From assembly GCA_034231615.1 (NCBI GenBank), contig CM067315.1, positions 36,162,129-36,226,128 of the forward strand: a DNA stretch of 64,000 nucleotides, read 5' to 3'. Of this stretch, positions 51,850 through 63,744 are shown piece by piece. A program made the position numbers and the translations under genes. Origin of the DNA: Meghimatium bilineatum. Taxonomy: Eukaryota > Mollusca > Gastropoda > Stylommatophora > Philomycidae. Below the pieces are notes generated by a model. It was not told the DNA's origin. It saw nothing but the letters and a program-made list of their open reading frames with translations, and did no database searches. Every line of letters starts with the position of its first letter. The stretch's first letter is position 1.

Positions 51850-52110
51850 TAACTCAGGTTCTGTCTCTTCTTATCACTGTGCCATCCACTAGAACATTGC
51901 CTGCCAATGCATCAGCTTTTTCCTTGCCTCTGGCTCCTGCATGGCCTGGACAGTACCAGTAGCTTCAGTGATACATTGGATGTTGTAGTTTAGAAAGGTG
52001 TTGGTCACTCTTCTCAACAACATCCAGAATGACTCACACTTTTCATATTATGCACAATTTCTGTTGCACGCAGAATATGTTGAGAGTCTGATAGAAGCAC
52101 TGTATCTGTG
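51850..52110 (-). pseudogene. LINE RNase H remnant (TTSSMTM type)
   Basis: The minus strand reads TVLLSDSQHILRATEIVHNM then VSHSG. Further along are pieces equivalent to YCPGHAGARGKEKADALAGN, after frameshifts. Decayed relative of 33700-34310. Confidence 0.5.
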
Positions 52111-52499
52111 ATGTTTCTGTTGTTGTTGAGCAATTCATTCATAACAGAACTACTTTCTTGTATATTACAATTGTTGTATTGCCACTATTATATTCTTGTA
52201 TTTACATCAAGCTTGTGTTGGTTTTATTTGTTTGTTTGCCATGATCCCCATGAGTTACTGGGAACTTTCTCTTACTCCCTCTACACTGGGGGGGGTGGTT
52301 TCTCCAGAGCTTTCTTTTATACCCTGGAGACTTCAGCTTAATGCATTGCCTATTGAAGAAGCCTTCTACTCGGAGGAGAAGAGGGGGGTTTATGTCATGA
52401 GACGAACTAGTATTTTGCCTGGGTGACTTACTATGCATCTATATTTGGACAGGGCACTTTACAGTCAATGAAGCATTCCCCATGGAAACACATCTTCAT
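52111..52499. other. No recognisable gene
   Basis: Two or three short open frames overlap here, none with a family signature. Confidence 0.3.
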
Positions 52500-53790
52500 T
52501 GTTCATTGTGTCCCTAAATCCCAAACCACATTTCTTCTGTAGCTGTCATATTTAAATATGGAAACAGACAAATTAGACTTGCGTTGTTTTATCTTCATAG
52601 ACAAGATCCCTTTCACTTGGCGCATCTCCAAATATTTCTAGAGTATGGGATTTGTTCTGCGCATTTCTCATGCACTCGTTCTGTCCACCTGTGATAACCT
52701 TTCAGTCTATCTATTGCCAAGTATGACTCCTAGCCACAGCATTTACCACCGAAAGAAGTGGGTTGATTGCGCATATCTCTGATGAGTTACTTCACAGTCT
52801 AAGAACAAATCTCACATAAGAAAGACAATATCATTGCTCGCCGTAAGTGATCCCAATTCTTTCTGTATGAGCCGCATTGGGCAATGATTTTAGTCCAGTC
52901 AGACTTGGGTTGCTTTATCCTCAAAGATGAGGACTTGCCCCCCCCCCCCCCATCTAAGTTGCCCACAACGTCTAGAGTCTGAACACTGTTTTAGTCAGTG
53001 AATTTGAACAGAATATGCTCCCTGACATTTATTCATCGCTTTTTCTTTGTTAAATGGAAAGCTGTATTCAAAACTTTCTTTCATACCAAATAGTACCTGC
53101 TCTATCTTGGCATATCCAATACTTGAAACATGACTCCTACTTTGACACTACTCTTGAGGTGAGATGTTTTGTTATCAGACATTTCATTTTGACTATTGTC
53201 TGTTCTTTTCCATTAAAAACACTTTTGCCAGTTCTGCGCTTTCCTCTTTAGACATTGTTACTTTTTTCCTTACACAACACTGCCGTCTAGCATGTGTTGC
53301 CTTGGTAGTAGTTAATGAGTTTGCCTCTATTTTGGAGAGGCGTGCCCCTTTCAACCAGCGGACAAAGTCCAATTAGGTTATATCAGGACACACTACCATA
53401 AAATATTAGAGGTAACAAAGACCCAATATCTGTTGCCTTCACAAGAGGCATTCAATGTATACTTTAGGTCCTATTATACCATAGTGGCATTTACTCATAT
53501 CAGGACGTCTACATTTGTCTCCCCTCCAATGTCACTACATTGCAGCTGTTCAAGTTGGAATGCCTTGTGTCACCATATGATGACAGAGCTGCTGGTTGTG
53601 TTGGCTGAGAGATGTCAGAGATGTTGCTTGTCTCATTTCATCTATATCCTCCACAGTCTCCCTAGACACCATCCTTAAAAGTGTACCACACAAGCCATGG
53701 TATATATGTTCCCAGAGTTTCCATGAGGATGTACTTTTAAAATCTTGGTTATCTGCTAACCCTGAGGATTATATGGCATGAATTCTGTGA
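52500..53790 (-). mobile_element. Old, heavily diverged family C copy
   Basis: 53505-53770 aligns with 32655-32930: 'cccctccaatgt(c/t)', 'atcttggttatctgctaacc' and 'ctgagagatgtcagagat'. 52565-52640 and 52890-52985 are internal paralogues of each other, as expected of the family's internal tandem units. Boundaries uncertain. Confidence 0.5.
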
Positions 53791-53825
53791 ATTATGAATA
53801 CTGTGAATTCATTTAGATTTTGATT

Positions 53826-53965
53826 TTCTTCTTCTTCTTCAGTGTTCATTCTCAAACTCCCGCTGGATTTCCCTTATAACAGAACCATGGTCCTACTAGA
53901 TGTCCATCAGGATATAGTCCAGAAAATGGAAATGGGTTGTGTCACCGTTTTATTTGTGCCAATGT
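53826..53965 (-). mobile_element. SINE type B copy
   Basis: Starts with CTTCTTCTTCTTC (the tail, inverted). 'ttctcaaactcccgctggat', 'tggtcctactagat' and 'ggatatagtccagaaaatgg' follow, ending 'attTgtgccaatg'. Same family as 29533-29693. Confidence 0.75.
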
Positions 53966-54539
53966 ACACATCCGTCTTCTGCGTAATTTTGATTTAACAA
54001 TAAATGTAATTTTTAATACTATATCTTCTAGATTGTTGGACGAAAGTACATTTGTAGAATAATTATCTAGTAGACTTTGTAATATAATAGGACTTATGGT
54101 TGTACAAAATTTGCACTGCAACACACAATTTTTTTTGCAGTTAAAACAGATTTCAAATTCTCTAAAATTAAACAAATCTGCAGATCCCACGAAAAAAAAA
54201 GGTTTCAGGCGCATATCAGAAGACACCATTAAACTGTTGAAGTTGTGAAATGTCAGCCTAAGTGGCATGAGTCTGAAGCAGGGTGTTTACACAATACAAT
54301 TTAATATATGCTCCAAATGGTAAGATATCACTGTAGACCGTGGCTATAAAACAAATAGCAGGAATATAAATAAATAGTAGACAAGCATGACAGGACTGTC
54401 CCTGCTTTGCTGCTCACAGAAATATGGTGCACCCACAGGCACATCTCTGGTCCACCCACAAGTACATCTCTGCAAAATAGGTTGTGATGAACCAGCAATG
54501 ACCAAGCTGCTCTATACATGATCAATATCAAACTAGATG
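53966..54539. other. No recognisable feature
   Basis: A minus-strand open frame over 53942-54268 has no recognisable motif. I do not call it a gene. Confidence 0.3.
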
Positions 54540-54720
54540 AATAGTCTGAACACACAAATACTATATAAAGTACTAAGCTACCTGTAAAAGCTTAAATATC
54601 AATGTAAAAAAGGAAATAAATAGCAATAAACAAAAGAACAAGGACTTTTTTCCACATTCCAGTCCAACTGGGACCTTTTTCAAGAAACACATAAACATTA
54701 AACATGAAAAATATAAATGT
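54540..54720. mobile_element. Family H copy
   Basis: 'aaagaacaaggactttttt' and 'ccaactgggacctttttcaa' match 26655-26705 and resemble the arm motif at 42115-42160. Confidence 0.55.
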
Positions 54721-55009
54721 GATTATTTGGAGACATCTTTCTTACAGCAAGACTCACCAAGAACTAAGTTTAACACTTATCTCTATTATATTCAGAAAAA
54801 TGTTTCAGTGTTTGATGTATTTTCATTAAGATTTCATTTCTTTACATGTATTTCAAATATCCTTGGGACAGCAGACACTTATTCCAGCAGCCCTGTCATT
54901 GTTGGAAACATTTCCTAAACAAATGTTTCCTAGTGGATACCAGCTGGGCTATCACATTCCACCTCTCTTTGGATCCCTCGTCATCTTCATTTTCAGCTCA
55001 GGATTATAA
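54721..55009. other. No recognisable feature
   Basis: Nothing supported. Confidence 0.3.
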
Positions 55010-55075
55010 GAAAAATGGGTAGGGGAGTTTTCTATCCCTGACACTGAAAGGCAACAAAGGGTTTAGCGAATAGAT

Positions 55076-55556
55076 AGACAGACTACAAGCATTAAAATGG
55101 GTACCAGATGGCAAAAGAAAAAGAGGAAGACCAAGAGAGACTCTTCGCAGAACAACCATCAAGAGGATATGATTATAGGTCTCAACAACATACAAGAATT
55201 ACACAGTAGCATCCCATCATGCTTGTAGTGGTAGTCTGTATTCATTTATTCTAAGCACATGTGCCATATAAGTCCATCATTTTCTTCTTATTGTTGTAGA
55301 AACATATTGGTGTTTGGTGTCTTCTCTTACTTGCATGCTGGACTTGAATTCTTCCCAACCAATATTTAAGTCTTCTAAGACATTTATTTTCAAATGAGTT
55401 CAATTTCTTCTCCAGGGCTTTTGTTATTTTCCAACTTTCGCAACCATATGTCAACATGGATATCACATTGGAGTTGAACAGTCGTAGTTTGGTATTTTTA
55501 CATATTGTTTCTTTGGACAACATCCTATTAATTTTTACGGAAGAAATCGTGTGCAA
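55076..55556. pseudogene. Two convergent LINE fragments
   Basis: On + (55076-55200) GKRKRGRPRETLRRTTIKR is a LINE tail block. On minus (55251-55556) KLRLFNSNVISMLTYGCESW then KKLNSFENKCLRRLKYW is the post-RT block of another copy of the family at 40160-40590. Confidence 0.75.
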
Positions 55557-56020
55557 TAGTTGCTAGGCGATTTGGTGCCGTTGAACGGACTGGTTCAATT
55601 CCCTTTAGTCTCAAGAATTTTTAATTATTGTCCTCTGCTTCCTACTTAAATTTACTTGTATAAGCAATTATTTGAAGCAAAATTGTATTGTCTATATTTG
55701 TTATCCCTGTTTACAAGAAGACCTATCGGTCCTTGTATAACTAATACGGATATTAAATGTTATATGTTTATTGTTACTGAGGATATTTCAATACCTGTAC
55801 AGGATGTTTGTTGTTGTTGTAATAGTCCTTGCCTCGATTGGTCCATTCGTGTGACTTTGAGTGCACGGTTTGAATGTCTTGATGAAATCGCATCTTTCTT
55901 GAAGATGCGGTTAGTCAAGTACGGAAGAACATGTGTTCAATAGTTGCTAGGCGATTTGGTGCCGTTGAACGGACTGGTTCAATTCCCGTTAGTCTCAAGA
56001 ATTTTTAAAAATTGTCCTCT
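55545..56020 (+). mobile_element. Family D repeat: partial unit plus full unit in tandem
   Basis: 'caatagttgctaggcgattt' through 'ggttcaattccc(g/t)ttagtct' occurs at 55552-55615 and again at 55936-56000, about 384 bp apart. The full unit carries 'caaaattgtattgtctatat', 'aagacctatcggtccttgta', 'tgtaatagtccttg' and 'gattggtcc'. GGTTCAATTCC matches a tRNA B box. Confidence 0.75.
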
Positions 56021-56199
56021 GGCTTCGTACTTAAATTTATTTATATTAATTTTCAGGAGTTTAAGAAGGAGTGTGGAAGGAGAAGAGGATATTATTAATT
56101 TATCTAAAAGTAGCAAGGAGTCATTTGCGGAGATTAGGGAGCCCGATGAAGTTTACAAATGTTGGACTGTCAAGAAAAAATCAGTCTTGTGCAATGTTG
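56021..56199 (+). other. Unassigned segment with a possible exon-like reading
   Basis: 'tattaattttcag' is followed by sequence open in one frame (RRSVEGEEDIINLSKSSKES then FAEIREPDEVYKCW). I do not recognise it. It is flanked by family D and a minisatellite, so it may be transposon sequence. Confidence 0.2.
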
Positions 56200-56850
56200 A
56201 GAATCGACATGATGGCACCACTGTCTGTATAGTGCAGTGTTGAGACTCTGACATGTTGGCAGTACTGTTTGTATAGTGCAGTGTTGAGACTCTGACATGA
56301 TGGCAGTACTGTCTTTATAGTGCAGTGTTGAGACTCTGACATGATGGCAGTACTGTCTGTATAGTGCAGTGTTGAGACTCTGACATGATGGCAGTACTGT
56401 CTGTATAGTGCAGTGTTGAGACTCTGACATGATGGCAGTACTGTCTGTATAGTGCAGTGTTGAGACTCTGACATGATGGCAGTACTGTCTGTATAGTGCA
56501 GTGTTGAGACTCTGACATGATGGCAGTACTGTCTGTATAGTGCAGTGTTGAGACTCGGACATGATGGCAGTACTGTCTGTATAGTGCAGTGTTGAGACTC
56601 TGGCATGATGGCAGTACTGTCTGTATAGTGCAGTGTTGAGACTCTGGCATGATGGCAGTACTGTCTGTATAGTGCAATGTTGAGACTCTGACATGATGGC
56701 AGTACTGTCTGTATAGTGCAGTGTTGAGACTCTGGCATGATGGCAGTACTGTCTGTATAGTGCAGTGTTGAGACTCTGGCATGATGGCAGTACTGTCTGT
56801 ATAGTGCAATGTTGAGACTCTGACATGATGGCAGTACTGTCAATAAACTG
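56200..56850. repeat. 44-bp minisatellite, ~14-15 copies
   Basis: Unit 'tgatggcagtactgtctgta' plus 'tagtgcagtgttgagactct' plus 'gaca'. Variants 'tggca' and 'caatg' recur in the same order twice (56590-56690 and 56725-56820), so a multi-unit block was duplicated. Long minus-strand frames here are repeat artefacts. Confidence 0.97.
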
Positions 56851-57491
56851 GACATTGTATAAGCAGACATAGCAACCCAAGTTCTATTTGATTGACAGCC
56901 ATTACTGAACACGGGAATACAGAGAAAATTGGAGTCAGCATACTATGAGCAATGAAATAGTCTTCTTATATGAGATAGGCTTACTGGAGTCAAAACGTTT
57001 CATTTGTATATAGATATAATTGACCCAAATCTATATAATTGATCCAACTATATAAAATATAATTGATTCAACTTGAGTGACAGCCAGTGCTCAACACAAC
57101 TTTCCAGAAAAATTTGAGTTCAGAAATCCATGATCACAGGCAGTGCTTGTCAACATTGGAAGACCATCTAGGGCAGACAAGGTGAATGCAAAAATTCAAA
57201 CCCATACTATGTGTTTTCATCTCTGCCGGGAAACAGCGCCTTGTCTATCTGAATGAAGCAAACCAAGTCCTGTTAGAGTGATAACTATTGCCCAGCTGAC
57301 TGTACAGAAAATATTGGGCCCAGGAACTCAAGGGCACAGAGGATGATAAACAGTCCATGCAGAGGAAAGATGTAAACAAAGTCGAACATTTGTCTCGTGA
57401 CATAAGCTACCTGAGTAAGAGGTATCAGCAGTGCACACCAGCACATGCACACACCAGCAAGAGTCAAGGTCATCTGAGATTGAAAGAATGC
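56851..57491. other. No recognisable gene
   Basis: Unique-looking sequence with a few 'tataattgatccaac' repeats near 57010-57070. Confidence 0.35.
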
Positions 57492-57741
57492 TCTAGAGAG
57501 CAGTGTTTACCAACGGTTTTTTTTTTTTTACCATTTGCCATGCCCCACTTAAGTCTCTAAAATTCTGATGACCCGCAATATAACATATACATATTTTTTT
57601 TGATATATTCACAAATTGAACTATTTCTAATTGAAGGCGAACTATTTCTACTTGTTCGAAATGCCCTCCTGAACAATCAAATTGCCCCCCCCCCCTCCAT
57701 TGGGACGTGGGTCCCACGTTGGGAAACACTGGTCTAGAGAG
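57492..57741. mobile_element. hAT MITE with 9-bp flank repeat
   Basis: The body, about 57501-57731, starts CAGTGTTTACCAACG and ends CGTTGGGAAACACTG, an inverted pair with one mismatch. TCTAGAGAG stands on both sides (57492-57500 and 57733-57741), consistent with an 8-bp hAT TSD plus a chance base. The interior is T-rich at one end and has a C10+ run near the other. No ORF. Confidence 0.88.
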
Positions 57742-58369
57742 TCATCACATAGGCGACAAAGGTTACACTGCTCGTAATTCCTGTGACAGGAACACCATAC
57801 CATCATGCTTTTCAGGACACAAGTTGACAAAGTGAGGTATTACAGTAGCAACATTTCTGAAAAGAGCGGGGGAAAATGGCTACATAGACTTTTCATTGTA
57901 ATATGGAAGAAATAAGAAACACCAGAAGACTTGAGAAACGCAACAATTATAAAACGTATATACGTTCTTGCTTTCGATCTATTGACAGGTGTGAAGAGTG
58001 TATCAACTCTATAAGATGATATTTTGTCAATTTATGTTTCATTAGACAGTGAAGATCAATAGTTTATTATCATGGGGACAGTTGTCGGCGTGGAAATGGT
58101 TGGCACGAAGTTGGGCTTTGGTCGACAATGTCTACCTAACATTGTATGATATGTAGACATATCCATTTACTCGTTATATGCTATGTCGTGTTCTTGGTAA
58201 AAGACTTTTGATACAAAACGTCAAAGTGAGTTTTTTTGTGGAGTTCGAGAAATATCATTATTCCGTGTTTCAAATGTTGTCCTATCTATATCGTAAGACG
58301 TGTTTCGCTATCAATATATTCATCTCGTACGCTATAATTAAATGCTATATCCCCCCTTCCTTTCCCGGA
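57742..58369. other. No recognisable gene
   Basis: No supported feature on either strand. Confidence 0.35.
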
Positions 58370-58760
58370 AGCACATAACATTAATTATTGGAGATCTTGG
58401 TTCCAGTATATGAACTTCTTGACAATAGAATTGGGCTAGGATTTGTTTGCCATCTTAAGTTAATCAAAGTTTTGCTCGTATACATCATAGGAACCTCATC
58501 CAAGTTTGAGCATTGATACATGTTTTTCTGCAGACTTGAAAAGTATGGCCTCCTACCTATTGCTATTCTACACCACGTACTCCTGATAGATAACAAAAAG
58601 CTTATTCTTGAACACAAAGGATGCTTTTACATTGATAGCTGTATCTGACAGCTCATTGTACTTAGTACACTGGTCATCATTCTCTGTGACTTTCATATTT
58701 TATTATCTCGAGTGTATCACCACTTGCACTAATCATGGAAGTATAGCGCTATACTCGTCA
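58370..58760 (-). mobile_element. Possible ancient family C fragment
   Basis: 'ttgacaatagaattgggcta' parallels 'ttgacagtagagttgggcca' at 32268. Neighbouring words agree only loosely. Confidence 0.35.
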
Positions 58761-59369
58761 CCGTAAACATTGTATTCAATAATTGGATGTTACTTCACCA
58801 GAAAATTGCTCAGTAATCTGGCAATCGTTAATTATGGTTCCTGACAAACTAGCTGTCCAGCCAGCCGTTATCGTTGTGCATCGTTCTGCGACAGTTCTGT
58901 ATGATGTTTGGGCTGATAGATACTGATCAAAAAGATCATTTGTCTAAGTAGAGTCAATTTGATATTAATCTACATTATCCAAAGTCGAACCAGGATTGTA
59001 GATACGGTATTGGTTAAAGAAAAAGGGTGGGGTTTCCCGTAAGTAAAGATAATCATTTCGCTCTTGTTGTATTTGCTCTAAAAAAAATATTCGGGTGGGG
59101 GAAACAGTTAAACGTGGTATTTTACACTTTAATTTACTAGTTACTTAGTACTAAAAATTATTAGTTTATTTGAATCACTCAAATCCATCCCTTAAATGCT
59201 ACCCTCAAACGCACCCCTTGTGGCCTATGCGGCCTTGATTCAATCCATAAACTATTTGTTATGTTTGACACGAGTTTTGAAACTACGTGTTACTGGAATG
59301 CCCTCCGACCACGAGGAAGTATCTTTGGACTTTCGTTTATCCGAGGACCCACTCCCAAGTCAGGGCCTG
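58761..59369. other. No recognisable gene
   Basis: AT-rich. Nothing supported. Confidence 0.3.
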
Positions 59370-59690
59370 TGCTTTTAGTTCAGTGTGTAAAGAATAGGAC
59401 AACTGTCTTCTTTACACGTAGGTCCTGTGTTATAGTGGGCAACTAAGGAAAGTTGGGGGATCGGCTGACAAACTGTAACCTGTGAAAAATTCATTCTCGT
59501 TGCATATCCTGACTCAATTTGTTGCCTCTGTCAAATGGTTCCCATGGATAATGGAAAGATGCAAGTCAGTGAACATTATACATTTGTAGGAGGCCTGCTT
59601 TTTTGGCACTCATAGGTGGCAGGGGATGCTAGGTGTGCCATCATTGCAGATTGGTCAACAGATCTGACAGAAGAATGATGAAGAATCGTA
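59370..59690 (+). repeat. Dispersed repeat family F, copy 1
   Basis: Aligns with 62655-62990 in the same orientation: 'tttagttcag', 'actgtcttcttt', 'gactaaggaaagtt', 'gtcaaatggt', 'ccagtgaacattgcac'-type blocks and 'gatctgacagaa'. No coding sequence; type unknown. Confidence 0.7.
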
Positions 59691-61220
59691 CAATACCGTG
59701 TAAGATTCCTTTGCATTCAACCCTGATGCCGGAAAGACATTTTGGTCGAAACGTCTACCGTGTATTTATGTTGACTATTATAATTTGATTAAGTAAAATG
59801 TATTTCTTACGGCGAGGTATAGGCCTACTTCTTTCAACAGCGGACATTAGTCCAGTTTTGTTATATTCGAGCTTTCCAACCAAATAAAATTAGTGGAGGG
59901 TGCGGTTCTGGTAATCCAATCTCGACAACGTACTATAATTATATAATAGTGCTCGTAAAACTGTCAATAGCAACAAACCTGCAAGGGAAGGCTACTCTAA
60001 AAATCCATATTTGAGTCGGAATTGATTTGTTTAAACAATGTCGTTAGCTAGGCCTATCCTATACTTTGTGATTTCTTATTCGCTGGGTCAGGACATGCCG
60101 GTACATAAATTTCAGGTAGATTTTATGTTATGTATTTATATAGGCTTATATATTTTAAAAGCAATGTTTTCCATGTACCTGAAAGACAGTCATGAATGAA
60201 TTGACTAGTCATAGGCCTACTCATAAGCATGATTCACGTGTGTCACTCAACTCACTGCTGTCTGCGGTGTCAGTAGAGATGTAACAAACATCATTAGTTC
60301 ACATTGCATTGAGTCCGAGTAATTTAATTGGCGATTTAATTAAATAATAGGTCAGGCCTCGGCCCTATGATCATAACAACAAAAAAGTCATAATAATGAA
60401 TGCTAGGTGTATGCCGTCGGGTCTTAGACTAGCCTAAATTGAGTCAACAAATGAACATGATGATATGAATTATGAATCATATTCATATTATAATACTGGC
60501 GAACATTAACATTACTTACTTATGATACTTGATTCTATTTTCAGAATCTCTACACTACATCTAAAGTTGAACTCTTGAGTTGGACGATTATTTTCTAATT
60601 TGAACTGTATGCATATATGGCATGTCATATACGAAATGATTATAATATTAATATTATTATGATATTAAATAAATAAGCCTAAATATTAGGGGACGGGCTA
60701 TTAAGGTGCATATACTATATAGGGGTTGATTTTTGTAAATCACTTTCGAACTTTCTAAGATTTAGACATAGGCCCCTAGGCCTACTATTATTCAGCCTAT
60801 TAATAATTATTCCTCATTTATTATCTTTGATGCTATTTTATAAATAATTTTCCTCTTAATACTTCATCCTTGTCAGGGTTTTATATTAATTTGTGTCTAA
60901 ATTTGAGGGGAATAAAGAGGACAGTTTCCAGATATAGCATTCCAACTACAATATAAACTATATGGCCCACAGTGATTTGTATGTAAATGAACAGTCATAA
61001 ATCAAAACATTGTTCCTTCCCACCTGGACTGAGATGGGCATAAGGTGGTACTTAGATCAATACAGAAATAAATCACATTTTACAGCTGGAGCATCAAGGG
61101 AATGTAACCTATAATCTTGTGTCATCAGGACACAAATCTGAAAATACAAAGAACTAGGCCTGCCTATACTTTTGCAATGCAAATACCATCAGATAGACAG
61201 GATATAGGAGATCTTATTTT
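59691..61220. other. No recognisable gene
   Basis: AT-rich with frequent 'aggcctac' words. 'ttttggtcgaaacgtct' at 59736-59755 resembles the family H arm motif. Confidence 0.35.
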
Positions 61221-61885
61221 CTTTCGTTCACTTGAAACATGTCTATATCTGTAATTCTGTCTCCTTAATAAATCTCACTGTCTTTTGTAGTTCATACAGT
61301 GTCCCATAGAGTTTTGATTCCAGTGTTGTTTCCTCTGGCCAATATGTCTGCCTCAGCATTTCATGCTCAGAACACTCTTGAAGTATATGTTTGGCACTCT
61401 GTGCTGCCTGTACACATGGCCGTGTTGCCAATCTTGAACTTTGTATAGGCCTACATGTGACTGCGGAGTCGGTTGTGTCCTGTTCTGAGACGTAGAATTA
61501 TAACTTGTTCTGATCTGTTCATAATGTGATAGTCATCTTGTGTTGGTGTTTGTGGCTTTCTTATTGACTTGATCATCTGTTTTTTCTGATGGTAGGTGAT
61601 TGGTATATCTGGTTGGTCTTCGGCAGCACCTTCCTTAGCCAGTTGGTCTGTTTTTTCATTTCCTGGTATTCCACAGTGAGAGGGTATCCACTGCATGGTT
61701 ATCCTATACTGGTACGACAATTCGCTAAGTAGTTTTTTCAAGTCTGTTAGTTTTCCAGACTGGAGAGCTTGAAGCACTTACCTTGCATCTGTCAGGAATA
61801 CCACAGGCTGTAGGCCAGAGTTGGAGTTCAGCAGTTTTTTAGCTGCCACACTAATTGTCTGGATTTCTGCATCATAATTATATAG
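61221..61885 (-). pseudogene. I-like LINE, 5'-truncated copy (RNase H to 3' end)
   Basis: The minus strand encodes NYDAEIQTISVAAKKLLNSN, VVFLTDAR, MQWIPSHCGIPGNEKTDQLA, the QKKQMIKSIRKPQTPTQDD segment and the C-terminal SAKHILQECSEHE. It is nearly identical to 48130-48780. Stops and frameshifts are few, so this is a young copy. RNase H catalytic positions after the first Asp are kept. Confidence 0.9.
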
Positions 61886-62029
61886 ATGACCCTGAAATAA
61901 AAAACACAAACAAACTTGCTGAAGATAAAGTGTATCTGATTTAACCAATAGAATAAATATGGCACACACATCACTATGTGACAGCCAAAGCCGTTGTCAT
62001 GGTTTTATCACCTACAACTGCCTGTATTT
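61886..62029. other. Short unassigned segment
   Basis: Nothing recognised. Confidence 0.3.
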
Positions 62030-62632
62030 TGCCAGGGCCCAAAAGGGGAGCAAAGAATAACAACACTGTTTACCTTCCATGCATGTTGTAAAAGGCGACT
62101 AAGGACAATTATTCGAAGCAAAATTGTACTGTCTATATATGTTATCCATGTTTACAAGAAGACCTATCGGCCCTTGTATAACTAAATACGGATATTATGT
62201 TATATGTTTGTTACTGAGGATATTTCAAAAAACCTGTACGGGATGTTTGTTGTTGTTGTAATAGTCCTTGTCTTGATTGGTCCGTTCTGGTGACTTTGTG
62301 TGCACGGTTTGAATGGCTTGATGAAATCGCATCTTTTTTTTTGAGATGCAGTTAGTCAAGCACTGAAGAACGCGTGTTCAATAGTTGCTAGGTGATTTGG
62401 TGCCGTTGAACGGACTGGTTCAATTCCCGTTAGTCTCAAGGTTATGGGATGGAGTTGGCTGTTCCATCTCATATAGGGTCAGTGACCCAAAGCCATGCTG
62501 AAGTCAGATGTGTCAGGCTGAAAGGCGCAGATATCGCTGTAATGCTGTAAAACCATGACACAACGCATTCAGTTTTCCGGACTACATCCTGCTAATTTGC
62601 AGGAGTTCGGGAAGGAACGCAGAAGAAGAATC
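62030..62632 (+). mobile_element. SINE type A interrupted by a family D element
   Basis: SINE 5' part 62030-62106 ('gccagggcccaaaaggggag'...'gtaaaaggcgactaagga') and 3' part 62441-62632 ('gttatgggatgg'... GAAGAAGAA) are separated by a family D copy at 62107-62440. The D copy ends in 'ggttcaattcccgttagtct'. Joined, the SINE matches 22979-23254. Confidence 0.85.
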
Positions 62633-62654
62633 ACCTGCAACTGCCCATGTGGCA

Positions 62655-62990
62655 ACCAGGTTCCCGACTTCTAGTTCAGGAAGAAAATAGGTACACTGTC
62701 TTCTTTCCAGACAGGTCATAGGAGATGACTAAGGAAAGTTATGGGATGAGCTGTGATCTGTAAAAAAGTCAGGGTCATAGCATTCCTTGTCTCAATTTCT
62801 TACTTTTGTCTTCGGTCAAATGGTCGCCATGAATGATGGAGAGCTCAATCCAGTGAACATTGCACCTTTGTGCTTTTGTAGCAGACTCCAATGTAGCTGG
62901 GAATGCTTTGTGTACCATCACTGTAGATATGGATCAACAGATCTGATGGAAAATGATGAACTAGTTGGTCCAGACATTTATGTTGCACTC
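62655..62990 (+). repeat. Dispersed repeat family F, copy 2
   Basis: Partner of 59370-59690. The short open frame over 62787-63065 is not conserved between the two copies. Confidence 0.7.
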
Positions 62991-63069
62991 TTGGCAGGAA
63001 GTGAGGATTTGGGATACTGCTACACTGGAATGCTTCCCTTCGTGGGGCTAAATATTTATCCATAAATCC

Positions 63070-63195
63070 CCCTTTGAGACAACAAACTGTAACCATGCAG
63101 TTGAGACAGCAAACTGTAACCATGCAGTTGAGACAGCAAACTGTAACCATGCTGTTGAGACAGTAAACTAACCATGCTGTTGAGACAGCAAACTT
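63070..63195. repeat. 27-bp array, 4-5 copies
   Basis: Unit 'aactgtaaccatgcagttga' plus 'gacagca', with one 3-bp deletion in the fourth copy. Confidence 0.95.
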
Positions 63196-63744
63196 TGTGT
63201 GTTTGAATGTCACATCGGTTACTGAACTGTGGAGAACTTATGCTTTTGTCAGAATGGCTATGGGCTGTTAAGAGCTACTTGCTAATCTAAAGGGATTATT
63301 CATCATCATTTCTACAGAATATGTCACATGATGATGGTACTCATTGTTAACCCCTTCCCTGAGGAGGCATCCTTAAGGATACGATAAGCTCCTATATTTT
63401 GCAGACATCTCCATATCGAGAGATGGGCCATGTATTCATATGATCTATCCCTGAAAGCACCTCAAAGTGTTCAAATATTCTGATTGGCTAGTTCAAGCTA
63501 TCTAAAGGTCATATAACAATTGAAATTCTATATTTGTACACATTTGGAAGCATAATTACTGCTTTCTGTGTGTTGACACTGGTGGTCTTTCCTTGTGTAG
63601 CCATTTTTCCTTGACAGTACTATATGGGCAACTCAACACTCAATGAATTTGGAAATTATAAACTTTTGGAAGTATTTGATTCAGGAAGTGATTTAGAAAG
63701 TGTTAATTTACATTGTGATACTAGTACTAATTTGGTATTCAGAT
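63196..63744. other. No recognisable gene
   Basis: Nothing supported. Confidence 0.3.

Noticed and set aside
56170-56912. Overlapping minus-strand frames of 164-243 codons
   Set aside because: These are repeat artefacts of the 44-bp array; the same peptides recur in different frames.
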